A stretch of DNA of 64,000 bases. Origin: Bacteroidia bacterium. GTDB taxonomy: Bacteria; Bacteroidota; Bacteroidia; Palsa-965. Shown here one piece after another: positions 25,917 through 34,344 of this stretch (the first letter of the stretch is position 1; each line of letters starts with the position of its first letter). Both the position numbers and the translations under genes were made by a program. Location: the NCBI GenBank assembly GCA_025454955.1, contig JALONL010000029.1, positions 1 through 64,000 on the forward strand. Reading direction: 5' to 3'. The notes below the pieces were generated by a model. It was not told the DNA's origin. It worked only from the letters and a program-made list of their open reading frames with translations, and made no database searches.

Positions 25917-26318
25917 TCACCAGGAAGAAATATCAAAGCTTTTTTTCACGTAATGCTGTAAGCCTTCAATCTCATCTTTATTCCAATTCAACTTAACCAA
26001 TGATTTGACCTCATCAATCAAGTCTGGTCTATTTAATTCGAGAATAAACATTACAGGTATCCATGAAACCTTAATAAATCCAAAGAATACCTCTTCCCTA
26101 TTACTCTTATCAACAATTTGTTCCTTAATGAAAGAAAACAAATCAGGGTCAGAATTCAACCTGAAACAAAGCTCGGTGAGGATGATACTTCTTTTATACG
26201 CATGAGCACCATCTATTTCTTTAATTAAGTCTTGAGTCATCATTTCCTGCCATGCAGGTATTCTGGAAAAAATCTTACTCATATTTTTATCATTTGACAG
26301 GTCAAGCCATTTTTTCAT
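25917..26318 (-). CDS. Uncharacterised small protein
   Basis: A 133-residue soluble helical protein with no signal peptide. It is rich in Asp/Glu/Lys and has a pattern of short helices (MTQDLIKEIDGAHAYKRSII, LCFRLNSDPDLFSFIKEQIV, VKSLVKLNWNKDEIEGLQHY) that resembles a small HEAT-like or immunity-type fold, but I do not recognise a family. Its ATG directly abuts the stop codon of the upstream gene (26319), so the two are certainly co-transcribed and probably translationally coupled. AT-rich composition sets it apart from the housekeeping genes nearby. Confidence 0.6.
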   Translation of the reverse strand: MKKWLDLSNDKNMSKIFSRIPAWQEMMTQDLIKEIDGAHAYKRSIILTELCFRLNSDPDLFSFIKEQIVDKSNREEVFFGFIKVSWIPVMFILELNRPDLIDEVKSLVKLNWNKDEIEGLQHYVKKSFDISSW

Positions 26319-26834
26319 TTATACATATTCAGAAAAATGCTGAGTTAGTGGCTCTGAGTACCCAATAGGATTTTTGACGAAAGAAGCCATCAACCTTTCC
26401 TTCGTATCCTTTGTGAGCGAAGCCCAGATATTATATGTAATAGGCTGAATATCAACATCAATAATATTTGAATTAAGTACTGTTGCCTTTAACTCTTTTA
26501 TTTCTTCTTTAGTTGATTCAGTATATCGAATATATTCCATGTACCAAATTAATCCTGATGCCGATTTATCAGCAAAAAAACGCCAGGCATCATCAATTGA
26601 TGCCGGGCTTTTAATATTCAATTTCGACTTGCATTGATCAAAATAATTGGCAATATCGAGCATTACTTCAGGGATTCCCGAAAGATTAAAATTTACAATG
26701 GCAACTTCCCCACTCTGAGTAACAAAACGTTTTATACCATAACCATAATCAGGAATTTCATGCACAAAATGGACAAGTTGCGCGTCCTGTTTGGAGAGAA
26801 TCGTTTTTACTTGTACAATTTTCACTTGTACCAT
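26319..26834 (-). CDS. Uncharacterised small protein, coupled to the next gene
   Basis: A 171-residue soluble protein of unknown family. An N-terminal beta-rich half (HEIPDYGYGIKRFVTQSG, EVAIVNFNLSGIPEVML) is followed by a helical half with YFDQCKSKLNIKSPASIDDA and a C-terminal helix ending EPLTQHFSEYV. There is no signal peptide or membrane segment. The N-terminus contains a short duplication (VQVKIVQVK), so the true start may be a few codons later. It is the upstream partner in a zero-gap pair with 25917-26318. By size, composition and neighbourhood it could be an immunity protein or antitoxin-like factor, which is inference only. Confidence 0.6.
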   Translation of the reverse strand: MVQVKIVQVKTILSKQDAQLVHFVHEIPDYGYGIKRFVTQSGEVAIVNFNLSGIPEVMLDIANYFDQCKSKLNIKSPASIDDAWRFFADKSASGLIWYMEYIRYTESTKEEIKELKATVLNSNIIDVDIQPITYNIWASLTKDTKERLMASFVKNPIGYSEPLTQHFSEYV

Positions 26835-26877
26835 AATGATTTACTGTATTGTTATGAAGTGAGTTGAAAATAAAAAG

Positions 26878-26892
26878 ATGAGTTCTAATAAG
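26878..26892. repeat. Solo end of the 175-bp inverted-repeat element
   Basis: GATGAGTTCTAATAA is the exact complement of the first 15 bases of the element at 23466 (TTATTAGAACTCATC). As there, it overlaps the stop codon of a minus-strand gene (26885). Confidence 0.5.
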
Positions 26893-27277
26893 GAATATTC
26901 GTTTCGTAAATTGGCTTAAAATCAGATTTTGTCAGTCCCCATCTTGTATTGCAGCAGGCCAACAAGTCTTCAATCGTCAAAAAGCCTTTTTGCTCGAATT
27001 CTGTGCTGCTAAAAACAAATTCTTCAAAATCTTCCAAATTCGGATTCCCTATATAGGTATGAAGTTTGTATAAATGACAAGTATCGTCGGGTATTTCTGA
27101 ATTTACCAACCGCATATACTGTCCGAGGATCGACTCCTCCAAACAATCTATTTCTTTCAGCCTCTGAACAGCCTCCGGAGAATATTCACAAGTATGAATT
27201 TCGAAGAATCTGTGCTTATCGTTTTCGTTGATTTGGGCATATCTTCCTCTTAACCAGTATGGAATGGGTTTTCTCAT
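26885..27277 (-). CDS. Uncharacterised small protein
   Basis: A 130-residue soluble acidic protein, start chosen at MRKPIPYWLRGRYAQINEN; an upstream in-frame start would add twelve hydrophobic residues but no real signal peptide. It contains EIHTCEYSPEAVQRLKEIDC, a helical middle and a conserved-looking C-terminal CCNTRWGLTKSDF. I do not recognise the family. It follows the Imm22-like gene with 37 bp between them on the same strand, so the two are probably in one transcript. The stop codon lies within the solo repeat end at 26878-26892. Confidence 0.6.
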   Translation of the reverse strand: MRKPIPYWLRGRYAQINENDKHRFFEIHTCEYSPEAVQRLKEIDCLEESILGQYMRLVNSEIPDDTCHLYKLHTYIGNPNLEDFEEFVFSSTEFEQKGFLTIEDLLACCNTRWGLTKSDFKPIYETNIPY

Positions 27278-27314
27278 TGTTATGGTGAACTGGGAAATAT
27301 AACTGAACAACAAA

Positions 27315-27674
27315 CTATGCTAAATTATACTCAAATACACCTGCAAATTCGAGCGATTGAGCTTTCTTTATTTCGCCCGTGTATTCGAAATCAAATATAC
27401 ATACGGCGCAGTTAAATTTCGAGAAATCGAGTCCGATAAGTTTATGGCTGAAAGTGGATGAATATGAAAAACACTCCTGATTGCCAAAGAAACGATTTTG
27501 AATTTGAATATCGAATACTGATTCTATTTTATCATGATCGATGTATTCTATGCCAAAACTAATCATAAACGGAGAGGCGGAATTACCGTCCTCATCAAAA
27601 ACTTCGACCATCACTTTGCTAAACGCATCGGCATTTTCGAAATTGCCAAGCCATAAAGACACTTTGTTTTTCAT
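27315..27674 (-). CDS. Imm22-like immunity protein
   Basis: A 119-residue cytoplasmic protein that begins MKNKVSLWLGNFENADAFSK. This opening, followed by a short acidic helix, an SPFMISFGIEYIDHDKIES segment and two C-terminal beta strands (NCAVCIFDFEYTG, QSLEFAGVFEYNLA), matches my memory of the immunity protein 22 (DUF4284) family. Those proteins neutralise contact-dependent or polymorphic toxins. No cognate toxin gene is present in the window, so it would be an orphan immunity gene, as is common in Bacteroidota islands. Assignment is by recalled pattern; a profile search would settle it. Confidence 0.6.
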   Translation of the reverse strand: MKNKVSLWLGNFENADAFSKVMVEVFDEDGNSASPFMISFGIEYIDHDKIESVFDIQIQNRFFGNQECFSYSSTFSHKLIGLDFSKFNCAVCIFDFEYTGEIKKAQSLEFAGVFEYNLA

Positions 27675-27926
27675 GTGAGAATAATTTGCAGGCAGGTAAT
27701 TGATATGTCTGGTTGTCTTTTACCTTATTCATTAATTCTCCGGGTGTATTGCATATATCCCCGGCACTGTTGTTATCCATTTCATTAGATGGTATTTCTA
27801 TTCCATTTTGCTGTTGCCAGAAGGATTTAAAATCTCATGACGGGGTGAAGTTTATCCTGGTTACAAGTCCGGTTATTTCCATTTAACCGCATTTTATTAA
27901 TAAGTGGGTAAGCAATCAAAGCAAAA
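27675..27926. other. AT-rich spacer within the small-gene island, possible gene remnant
   Basis: No intact gene is seen. On the minus strand a frame of about 70 codons without an obvious start runs through 27840-27620, reading for example NGIEIPSNEMDNNSAGDI. It runs into the Imm22-like gene in another frame. It could be the remnant of a truncated protein or chance. Confidence 0.3.
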
Positions 27927-28313
27927 CTAATTGCCCAGCATTCCCTCCCTTACTAATTGTAAATAAACTTCGTTAAGCGCATTCATGCGGATAAACTTAC
28001 TGTCTGGAGTGGCATAATGAAGTTTTATCCATTGAATACAATCGTATAAACTTCCTGTAAAAGATATGGGTTCATTTACATCCACGTCTTCCTGAATACT
28101 ATCTACAGTGGAGAAAAGCGTAACATCGTAATTTAATTCATCGCCCTCGTCGAGCGACTGAATGTAGGATGCTTTAAAACCATCGGCTTCTTCGCTAAGT
28201 TTAATCCAGTTAAATGTCTTCTGCTCGAAATACTGACCCACACCAACGAACAGGGCTAAAGTTCTCTTTATTCGTAAGTGGGTACTCAGCTTAGACTCAT
28301 CGATATAACTCAT
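27927..28313 (-). CDS. Uncharacterised small protein
   Basis: A 128-residue soluble acidic protein: MSYIDESKLSTHLRIKRTL, an aromatic strand YFEQKTFNWIKL, an Asp/Glu-rich middle (SLDEGDELNYDVTLFSTVDS) and a C-terminal helix ending VYLQLVREGMLGN. No signal peptide, membrane segment or known motif is seen. It is the first gene of the AT-rich small-gene island on this strand, 52 bp upstream of the convergent end of the SGNH gene region. I cannot assign a function; a beta-rich immunity-type fold is one possibility. Confidence 0.6.
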   Translation of the reverse strand: MSYIDESKLSTHLRIKRTLALFVGVGQYFEQKTFNWIKLSEEADGFKASYIQSLDEGDELNYDVTLFSTVDSIQEDVDVNEPISFTGSLYDCIQWIKLHYATPDSKFIRMNALNEVYLQLVREGMLGN

Positions 28314-28365
28314 TTGAGAAATAATTTCTTTCGGATAGCACGGTTAAATTTTCCGCCACACGCAC

Positions 28366-29634
28366 TTACTCAATTACCGCCACTCTTACCACCGCCTGCC
28401 TGTCGCCCTGCACAACACGCACCTGATACACACCCGCAGGCAACTGCGAAACATTAACCACACTGTTGCTGCCCGCCGCAAGCATATTGCGCATGACACA
28501 GCGGCCCGCGGCATCAAACCATTCTGCCACAGCTGCATCGGTAAGCGGAAGTGTGAGGCGTACTTCTTCGCGGGCCGGGTTGGGAAACACCTGCACATTC
28601 AATGCACTTGCTTCGGCCACAGAAACAGGCAATACCACCACCGTTTGCTGCACCGTATCGCTGAAACAACCATTATGCACCACCCCGCTCACCACATACT
28701 GTCCGGGGCCTGCGTAAGTGTGCGCAGATGGATTACCACCACTTTGCCAGCCGGTATTGTCGCCGTAGTTCCAGCTATACGCATCGGCAAAGGTGGTTTG
28801 CAGGTTGAAATTATAGGTGTAACCTGCGGTCTGCGTGGCGGTTATGCCGGTGGCCACGGCTATGTCTATTTCGGTTTGCCAGAGCGGAAGTGAGTCGAGC
28901 ACAGTGGCGCCTGCTATGGTTTGAAGCAACTGTGCATCGGCAGCGGGCAAACCGGCGTAGTATTGTAAACCCGCCGGCGACTGGCCATAAATAGTGGCAA
29001 ACATTACACACGCCGCCAGGTACGTGCCGTGCATACTCGGGTGGCTGCCGTCGCTCACATACAAATCGAACGTGGGGTTGGTGGCCAGTACGTTTTTCCA
29101 GGCCTCGCCCACGGGTGCCACGGCGGCGTTGTTTTGCTGGGCCATGAGCAGGTAGCGGCGGCGCAGTTCGGCCTGCATGCCGGCGTAGGTGCATACGGGC
29201 GGATAAGCCGCACAGTTTTGCGCATCGCCGAATTTGCGGCCCCAGGTCATGTAAAAGATAAGCCGCGTGCAACTGTCGTTCTGCGCAATCTGCCCTTCAA
29301 GCACGGTGGCGTAGGGCAATACGTTTTGGGTGACGTAGGCCGAGTCGAGCGCCGGCTCCTGACTTTGCGCCTGCACAAAGACCACATTCCACGCCTGCTG
29401 ATTGATTTTGGCCTGCGTATTGGCATCCTGCGAATGAAGCTGGAGCGTGTAGCCGCCCGGAGTATTGTTGTCGGTAAACATGGTAAACCCGGCTGCGAGA
29501 GCCAGGTTATCCACTACCTGCGGCAGGTTGTTGGATGCGGTGTAGCTGTTTCCGATAAATAATACATCGGTGGTTTGGGCGCCGAGGTAAATTCCGGTAA
29601 ACAGAAAAGCAATGGTGGTGAGCGTACCTTTCAT
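28366..29634 (-). CDS. SGNH/GDSL-type hydrolase with PKD and T9SS domains
   Basis: A 422-residue secreted protein. A signal peptide (MKGTLTTIAFLFTGIYLGAQ) is followed by an SGNH-hydrolase-like domain. Block I is VLFIGNSYT with candidate nucleophile Ser30; a TWGRKFGD segment follows; the C-terminal block DGSHPSMHGTYLAACV supplies the Asp/His pair. This resembles the DUF4886 group of esterase-like proteins. A PKD domain (YSWNYGDNTGWQSGG, about residue 285) and a type A T9SS sorting domain (VFPNPAREEVRLTLPL through GVYQVRVVQG) follow. The expected role is cleavage of an ester or acetyl group on an extracellular carbohydrate or glycoconjugate; the substrate is unknown. Transcribed alone. Confidence 0.85.
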   Translation of the reverse strand: MKGTLTTIAFLFTGIYLGAQTTDVLFIGNSYTASNNLPQVVDNLALAAGFTMFTDNNTPGGYTLQLHSQDANTQAKINQQAWNVVFVQAQSQEPALDSAYVTQNVLPYATVLEGQIAQNDSCTRLIFYMTWGRKFGDAQNCAAYPPVCTYAGMQAELRRRYLLMAQQNNAAVAPVGEAWKNVLATNPTFDLYVSDGSHPSMHGTYLAACVMFATIYGQSPAGLQYYAGLPAADAQLLQTIAGATVLDSLPLWQTEIDIAVATGITATQTAGYTYNFNLQTTFADAYSWNYGDNTGWQSGGNPSAHTYAGPGQYVVSGVVHNGCFSDTVQQTVVVLPVSVAEASALNVQVFPNPAREEVRLTLPLTDAAVAEWFDAAGRCVMRNMLAAGSNSVVNVSQLPAGVYQVRVVQGDRQAVVRVAVIE

Positions 29635-29980
29635 ATCCGAAAGATAGGGAAGTCACACGTATGTTTCCCTCACCCGATACAACCTCTTGCCACCGGAAAC
29701 CACAAATTCAATGGTGGTGAACCGGGCCGCTTCTTCCTATCGTCACTTTCCCGATTCCCCAAAACCCCAAACAGGCTGAAACGTATTTTACCCGAATCCG
29801 GGCTTTGCGGGGCGTATTCAGGGTAATTGCCGACTATGCTACCGGCTGGTTAACCCAGTGTGAAAATAAAGTTAGCCTGTTAACATTATCATAACACTAA
29901 GCAAACTCTGCGTTAATCGTATGTTACTTTTTTTGCATCCGTAAACTAATTGTTATTTCAGTATTTCCTCAGAGTAACAC
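29635..29980. promoter_or_regulatory. Divergent intergenic region upstream of the phosphate porin, with candidate Pho box
   Basis: The segment separates the SGNH gene (minus) from the porin (plus). TTAACA (29880-29885)-N5-ATAACA (29891-29896) is an 11-nt-spaced direct repeat. A T-run ending in TTTG (29928-29935) lies 31 nt further on, that is 20 + 11. An imperfect inverted repeat built on CCGAATCCGGG is seen near 29790. No gene is evident. Confidence 0.5.
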
Positions 29981-31234
29981 ATGCCCAAGCTCAACCACTT
30001 ACGTATTCTCATGCTTTCGGCCACACTGCTGCTTAGCATTACAGCCTCTGCACAGTTGGCCAAAGACACTATTCCGGCGGCCAAACCGGCGGCAGCAGCC
30101 AAACCGGCGGCCAAAAAGCCGCAATGGTATGAGAAAATAAGCCTCAGGGGATATACACAGGTGCGCTACAACCGCCTGCTCGAAACCAATCCCGATTTGA
30201 AATTCGACGGCGACCGCTCGGTGGGCGACAGAGGAGGCGTGCTTATTCGTCGCGGACGACTTATTTTCTTCGGCGATATTTCTCCGCACCTGTTTCTTTA
30301 CTACCAGGTTGATTTTGCATCAAATGCCAGTTCCACCAATTTGCATTTCGGGCAAATCCGCGATTTGTATGCCGATATTTTTGTGGATACAGGCAAAGTA
30401 TTCCGCTTTCGTGTAGGGCAGAGCAAAATTCCCTTTGGTTTCGAGAATATGCAGTCGAGCCAGAACCGTTTGCCGCTCGACCGTGCCGATGCACTCAACA
30501 CTGCCGCGCCCAGCGAACGCGACCTGGGGGCATTTTTCTACTGGACACCACGCAAAGCCCGCAACCGTTATGATATTCTGGCCGAACAGGGATTGAAAGG
30601 CTCAAATAATTATGGTGTGTTTGGCTTTGGTGTATATAACGGACAAAGCACCAACAAACCCGAACTCAACAACAGTATGCACGTAATTGGCCGCCTCTCT
30701 TATCCGTTCGGGTTTGGCAAACAGATTCTCGAAATTGGCATACAGGGCTACACCGGCTTCTTTACCCTCGAAAGCGGACAGGCATCAAGCGGGGTAAAAC
30801 GCAACGTCACTTCCACCTACCGCGACAAGCGTGTAGCCGCCAGCATTGCCCTTGCGCCCCAGCCCTTCGGCATTCTGGCCGAATACAACATCGGCGAAAG
30901 TCCCATGTATCGCGCCGACAGCGATTCGATTCTGAACTCGCCCCTCGAAGGTGGTTTCATCACCATTTTCTACAAAACAAAATTGCCCAAAACCGGACAA
31001 ACCATTATCCCTTATTTCCGCGCCCAGTACTACAGTGGCGGTGTAAAAATTGCCACCGATACCAAAGCACTTAAAATGAATGAATACGATTTCGGTATCG
31101 AATACCAGATCATGAAAAGTCTCGAAATCACTACCAGTTACACGTATTCCATCCGCAACACTTCCGACAAGGCCAAAGAATTCAACAACCAGACCGGAAG
31201 CCTGCTGCGTGTGCAGGTGCAGTTTAACTACTAA
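29981..31234 (+). CDS. Phosphate-selective porin O/P family outer-membrane protein
   Basis: A 417-residue outer-membrane channel of the OprO/OprP family, which in Pseudomonas is induced by phosphate starvation and passes phosphate or polyphosphate. A signal peptide (ending SITASAQ) precedes a short Ala/Pro/Lys-rich linker (about residues 33-47). The barrel begins at LRGYTQVRYNRLLETNPDL and includes the family motifs LIRRGRLIFFGDISPHLFLY, FRVGQSKIPFGFENMQSSQN and RDLGAFFYWTP. The final strand ends LLRVQVQFNY. It is upstream of the pst operon and separated from it by a terminator. A candidate Pho box lies upstream. Confidence 0.92.
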   Translation: MPKLNHLRILMLSATLLLSITASAQLAKDTIPAAKPAAAAKPAAKKPQWYEKISLRGYTQVRYNRLLETNPDLKFDGDRSVGDRGGVLIRRGRLIFFGDISPHLFLYYQVDFASNASSTNLHFGQIRDLYADIFVDTGKVFRFRVGQSKIPFGFENMQSSQNRLPLDRADALNTAAPSERDLGAFFYWTPRKARNRYDILAEQGLKGSNNYGVFGFGVYNGQSTNKPELNNSMHVIGRLSYPFGFGKQILEIGIQGYTGFFTLESGQASSGVKRNVTSTYRDKRVAASIALAPQPFGILAEYNIGESPMYRADSDSILNSPLEGGFITIFYKTKLPKTGQTIIPYFRAQYYSGGVKIATDTKALKMNEYDFGIEYQIMKSLEITTSYTYSIRNTSDKAKEFNNQTGSLLRVQVQFNY

Positions 31235-31254
31235 CGGTTTATCAGCCACAGAAG

Positions 31255-31281
31255 GGGGATTTGAAAAAATCCCCTTTTTTT
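31255..31281 (+). terminator. Terminator between porin and pstS
   Basis: GGGGATTT / AAATCCCC stem (31255-31262 with 31267-31274), GAAA loop, then a run of seven T. It separates the porin transcript from the pst operon. Confidence 0.92.
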
Positions 31282-31300
31282 ATGCCCTTTACGCCGCGAC

Positions 31301-31334
31301 TTAACATTAACTTCATATTGAAAAGCGAAGTTTG
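31301..31334 (+). promoter_or_regulatory. Candidate Pho box and -7 box of the pst operon
   Basis: TTAACA (31301-31306)-N5-TTCATA (31312-31317), followed by GAAGTTTG (31327-31334), a 7/8 match to TAnnTTTG. The spacer from TTAACA to the box is 20 nt. The 12-mer TAACATTAACTT here recurs exactly at 35852 upstream of the DUF47-pit pair. Confidence 0.55.
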
Positions 31335-31337
31335 TAT

Positions 31338-32192
31338 GTGATTTCTGTAATACGTGTTCGCCTTGTAGCCTCTTTGTTTCTGGCACTGGCAGTTTGGTCC
31401 GGTTGTTCGGGCAACTGGCTTGGGCGGCGTAAGCACAGGCACATCATCAGTATAAAAGGAAGTGATACCGTACTCCCGCTGGTGCAGCGCGAGGCAGAGT
31501 TTTATATGCTTCAGGATTCGGTACCCTCGCTCGAAGTAACCGGCGGCGGTTCGGGGGTGGGAATAAAGGCTTTGCTCGAAAATACCACCGATATTGCCAT
31601 GTCCTCGCGCGAGTTGCGCACCGACGAACGGCTCGATTTTAAAGCGGCGCAAATAGATATTGTGGAGCAGCCCATTGCGTATGATGCGCTGGCACTGGTG
31701 GTGCATCCTTCCAATCCGGTAAAGCAGCTTACCCGCGAGCAAATTGAACTCATTTACACCGGGCGCATTACCAACTGGAAAGAGGTGGGCGGAAACGATC
31801 TTAAAATTATTCTCTTCTCGCGCGAGTCGAGTTCGGGTACGTATGAGTTTTTCAAGGAGCACGTACTCAACAAACGCAACTTTTCGGCTTCGGCACTTTG
31901 TACTTCCAGCAACGGAGCCATTGTACAATCGGTTAGCCAAACGCCCGGCGCTGTGGGCTACACCAGCCTTGCACACCTCAACCAGGCGGTAAAACCGCTT
32001 GCCGTTTCCTACGATCAGGGCCAAAAATACATTCTCCCGGCCGACACGGCGGTGAGCTATCCCATTTCGAGGCCGCTGTATTTTATTTATGCGCGAAACG
32101 GCTCGGAACATGCGTTACCTTACATCAACTTTGTACTTTCCGAACGCGGCCAGCAATTGGTGAAAGACGAGGGCTATATTCCCGTGAACTGA
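31338..32192 (+). CDS. pstS: Phosphate ABC transporter substrate-binding lipoprotein PstS
   Basis: The phosphate-capturing component of the Pst high-affinity importer, anchored in the periplasm by a lipobox ending VWSGC (Cys23 from a GTG start). The PBP fold shows the phosphate-binding loops: ISIKGSDTVLPL, the GGGSGVGIKAL loop, MSSRELR, and SRESSSGTYEFF. No ATG is available before the signal sequence. GTG at 31338 is my choice; TTG at 31332 is the alternative, and either would sit almost on the predicted transcription start. It is first in pstSCAB-phoU. At 285 residues it is somewhat short for the family. Confidence 0.93.
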   Translation: MISVIRVRLVASLFLALAVWSGCSGNWLGRRKHRHIISIKGSDTVLPLVQREAEFYMLQDSVPSLEVTGGGSGVGIKALLENTTDIAMSSRELRTDERLDFKAAQIDIVEQPIAYDALALVVHPSNPVKQLTREQIELIYTGRITNWKEVGGNDLKIILFSRESSSGTYEFFKEHVLNKRNFSASALCTSSNGAIVQSVSQTPGAVGYTSLAHLNQAVKPLAVSYDQGQKYILPADTAVSYPISRPLYFIYARNGSEHALPYINFVLSERGQQLVKDEGYIPVN

Positions 32193-32213
32193 TTTATATT
32201 GCAGGCATACCGC

Positions 32214-33422
32214 ATGAAACTCCTCCGCAAACTTGCCGAAAAACTGATGGAAAGCCTTCTCACTTTGAGCGGGGCGGTAACCACGGCTGCGGTAGTACTC
32301 ATTTTTGCGTATCTCTTCCGCGAAGGTCTCGGCGTGTTTTCCGAGTCGCCGGTAGAGTCGCGTGTGGTGCTGGCGGTGCATGGCAGCAACCCGGTAAAAC
32401 AACTCAACGCCGATGTGATACGCAAAATGTACGACGGGCAAATTACCAACTGGAAAGAAGCCGGCGGCAGCGATGTGGAGGTAGTTCCGTTTTACCAGAG
32501 CGACATTACAAAGTATTTCAGCGATTCGGCTCTTGGGCCTGAGTTTGCCAATTTGCCGCAATGTATTGGGCAGCTTATAGACAGTATGCCGGGCATAATT
32601 GCCGCGTTTGATACTTCTTACACACCGGCAAAATTTGCAGGTCATTATGTGCAAACCGACCAGGTAAGTTTGATTTCATTTCTGAGCGGGCGCAACTGGT
32701 ATCCAACGGCCAAACCGGCGGCACAGTATGGTGCGTTGCCGTTGCTGCTGGGTTCGCTGTGGGTGTGTATTGCGGCCATACTTATTGCCTTACCGCTGGG
32801 GCTGGCTGCCGCCATTTACATCAGCGAAATTGCACAACCGCGTGTGCGCCGCATTTTAAAACCTATGGTGGAATTGCTGGCAGGTATTCCCAGCGTGGTG
32901 TATGGTTTTTTTGGGTTAATGGTGGTGGTGCCTGCCATACAGCGCATATTCAATCTTGAAGTGGGCGAAACGGGGCTGGCGGGAAGTGTGCTGCTGGCCA
33001 TTATGGCTTTGCCCGCCATTATTTCTGTATCGGAAGATGCGCTGCGGAGCACACCGCGCGAAATGAAGGAGGCCAGTCTGGCGCTGGGTGCCACGCAATG
33101 GCAAACCATCTGGCGCGTGGTGTTGCCGTGGTCGTCGTCGGGCATTGCGGCGGCGGCGGTGCTGGGTATTGGCCGTGCCGTGGGCGAAACTATGGCGGTG
33201 CTTATGGTTACGGGCAATGCGGCGGTTATTCCGCACTCGCTGCTCGAACCTGTGCGCACGCTGCCCGCCACCATTGCCGGCGAACTTGGCGAAGCCGCAC
33301 AGGGAGGCACACACAGCAAGGCGTTGTTTGCGCTGGGCTGTTTGCTGTTTCTCATCACGCTTACTTTTAACCTGCTGGTAGAATATCTGGTAATCAGGCG
33401 CAGGAGGGCCGCCGGGTTATGA
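32214..33422 (+). CDS. pstC: Phosphate ABC transporter permease PstC with PstS-like insertion
   Basis: Inner-membrane permease of the Pst importer, 402 residues, about 80 longer than E. coli PstC. The first membrane segment (about 13-42) is followed by an extracytoplasmic stretch of roughly 120 residues. Its start (51-95, with SNPVKQLNADVIRKMYDGQ and ITNWKEAGGSD) is strikingly like PstS residues 119-163 (SNPVKQLTREQIELIYTGR, ITNWKEVGGND). The standard permease region begins near residue 172 and has the EAA-type loop (DALRSTPREMKEASLALGAT) and IGRAVGETMAVLMV. The ATG at 32214 is 21 bp after pstS. The end overlaps pstA by ATGA. Confidence 0.93.
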   Translation: MKLLRKLAEKLMESLLTLSGAVTTAAVVLIFAYLFREGLGVFSESPVESRVVLAVHGSNPVKQLNADVIRKMYDGQITNWKEAGGSDVEVVPFYQSDITKYFSDSALGPEFANLPQCIGQLIDSMPGIIAAFDTSYTPAKFAGHYVQTDQVSLISFLSGRNWYPTAKPAAQYGALPLLLGSLWVCIAAILIALPLGLAAAIYISEIAQPRVRRILKPMVELLAGIPSVVYGFFGLMVVVPAIQRIFNLEVGETGLAGSVLLAIMALPAIISVSEDALRSTPREMKEASLALGATQWQTIWRVVLPWSSSGIAAAAVLGIGRAVGETMAVLMVTGNAAVIPHSLLEPVRTLPATIAGELGEAAQGGTHSKALFALGCLLFLITLTFNLLVEYLVIRRRRAAGL

Positions 33423-34327
33423 ACGCGCCTGCCAAACAAGTACAGCTTTCGGAGCTTTTCAAAGCGGCCTCGGCACGCAAACGCAGGCAGCAGCGCATTG
33501 CCTTTGCCCTGCTGCGCGGGCTTACGGTAATAGTGGCTTTGCTGCTGCTTATTATTGTGGGATATATTACCGTGAAAGGTTTGCCAAGTCTGAGCTGGGA
33601 ATTCCTCACCGGCTCGCCCAAAAACGGCATGACCGAAGGCGGCATTTTTCCGGCCATAGTGGGCACGCTATGCCTGGCGGCAGGCAGTATGATTTTTGCG
33701 TTTCCGGTTGGCGTTATGGCCGGCATTTACCTGAGCGAATATGTATCAAACGGCCCCATAAAACAGTTTATCCGCATCATGACCAACAACCTGGCGGGTG
33801 TGCCATCAGTGGTGTTTGGGTTGTTTGGTATGTCGCTGTTTGTAAACGGGCTTGATTTTGGCAGCAGCATTCTGGCGGGTTCGCTTACGCTGGCCATTAT
33901 GGTATTGCCGGTAATCATACGCACTACCGAAGAAGCCCTCAAGGCGGTTGATCCGTCGCACCGCATGGCCAGTTATGCGCTGGGTGCATCGCGCTGGCAA
34001 ACTACGCGGCGCGTGGTGCTTCCGCAGGCCATGCCGGGCATTCTCACGGGCTTTGTGCTGGCCGTGGGCCGTGTATCGGGCGAAACGGCTCCCATTCTTT
34101 TTACCGCCGCCGCCTACTTCCTTACCCGCCTGCCCGAAAGCATTTTCGATCAGGTAATGGCCCTGCCCTATCACCTCTACGTATTGGCCACCAGCGGCAC
34201 CGATATTGAAAAATCGCAGCCGGCGGCATTTGGCACTGCGATGGTATTAATTTTACTGGTGCTCATGATGAATCTACTCACCAGCCTGCTGCGAAACCGG
34301 CTGAACAGGAAAGCCGGAATTAAATAA
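33419..34327 (+). CDS. pstA: Phosphate ABC transporter permease PstA
   Basis: Second inner-membrane permease of the Pst importer, 302 residues with six hydrophobic segments. The EAA-type cytoplasmic loop reads [20 protein letters not shown], and [19 protein letters not shown] is a PstA landmark. The ATG overlaps the pstC stop (ATGA), indicating translational coupling and equal stoichiometry with PstC. A cytoplasmic N-terminal extension (about 30 residues, [18 protein letters not shown]) precedes the first membrane segment. No anomaly is seen apart from that. Confidence 0.95.
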   Translation: MNAPAKQVQLSELFKAASARKRRQQRIAFALLRGLTVIVALLLLIIVGYITVKGLPSLSWEFLTGSPKNGMTEGGIFPAIVGTLCLAAGSMIFAFPVGVMAGIYLSEYVSNGPIKQFIRIMTNNLAGVPSVVFGLFGMSLFVNGLDFGSSILAGSLTLAIMVLPVIIRTTEEALKAVDPSHRMASYALGASRWQTTRRVVLPQAMPGILTGFVLAVGRVSGETAPILFTAAAYFLTRLPESIFDQVMALPYHLYVLATSGTDIEKSQPAAFGTAMVLILLVLMMNLLTSLLRNRLNRKAGIK

Positions 34328-34344
34328 TAACCGCATATAGTAAA

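Noticed and set aside
27620-27840. Possible additional small gene upstream of the Imm22-like gene
   Set aside because: The frame is open for about 70 codons but has no good start, overlaps the Imm22-like start in another frame and has no recognisable pattern; kept only as a possible remnant in the spacer description.
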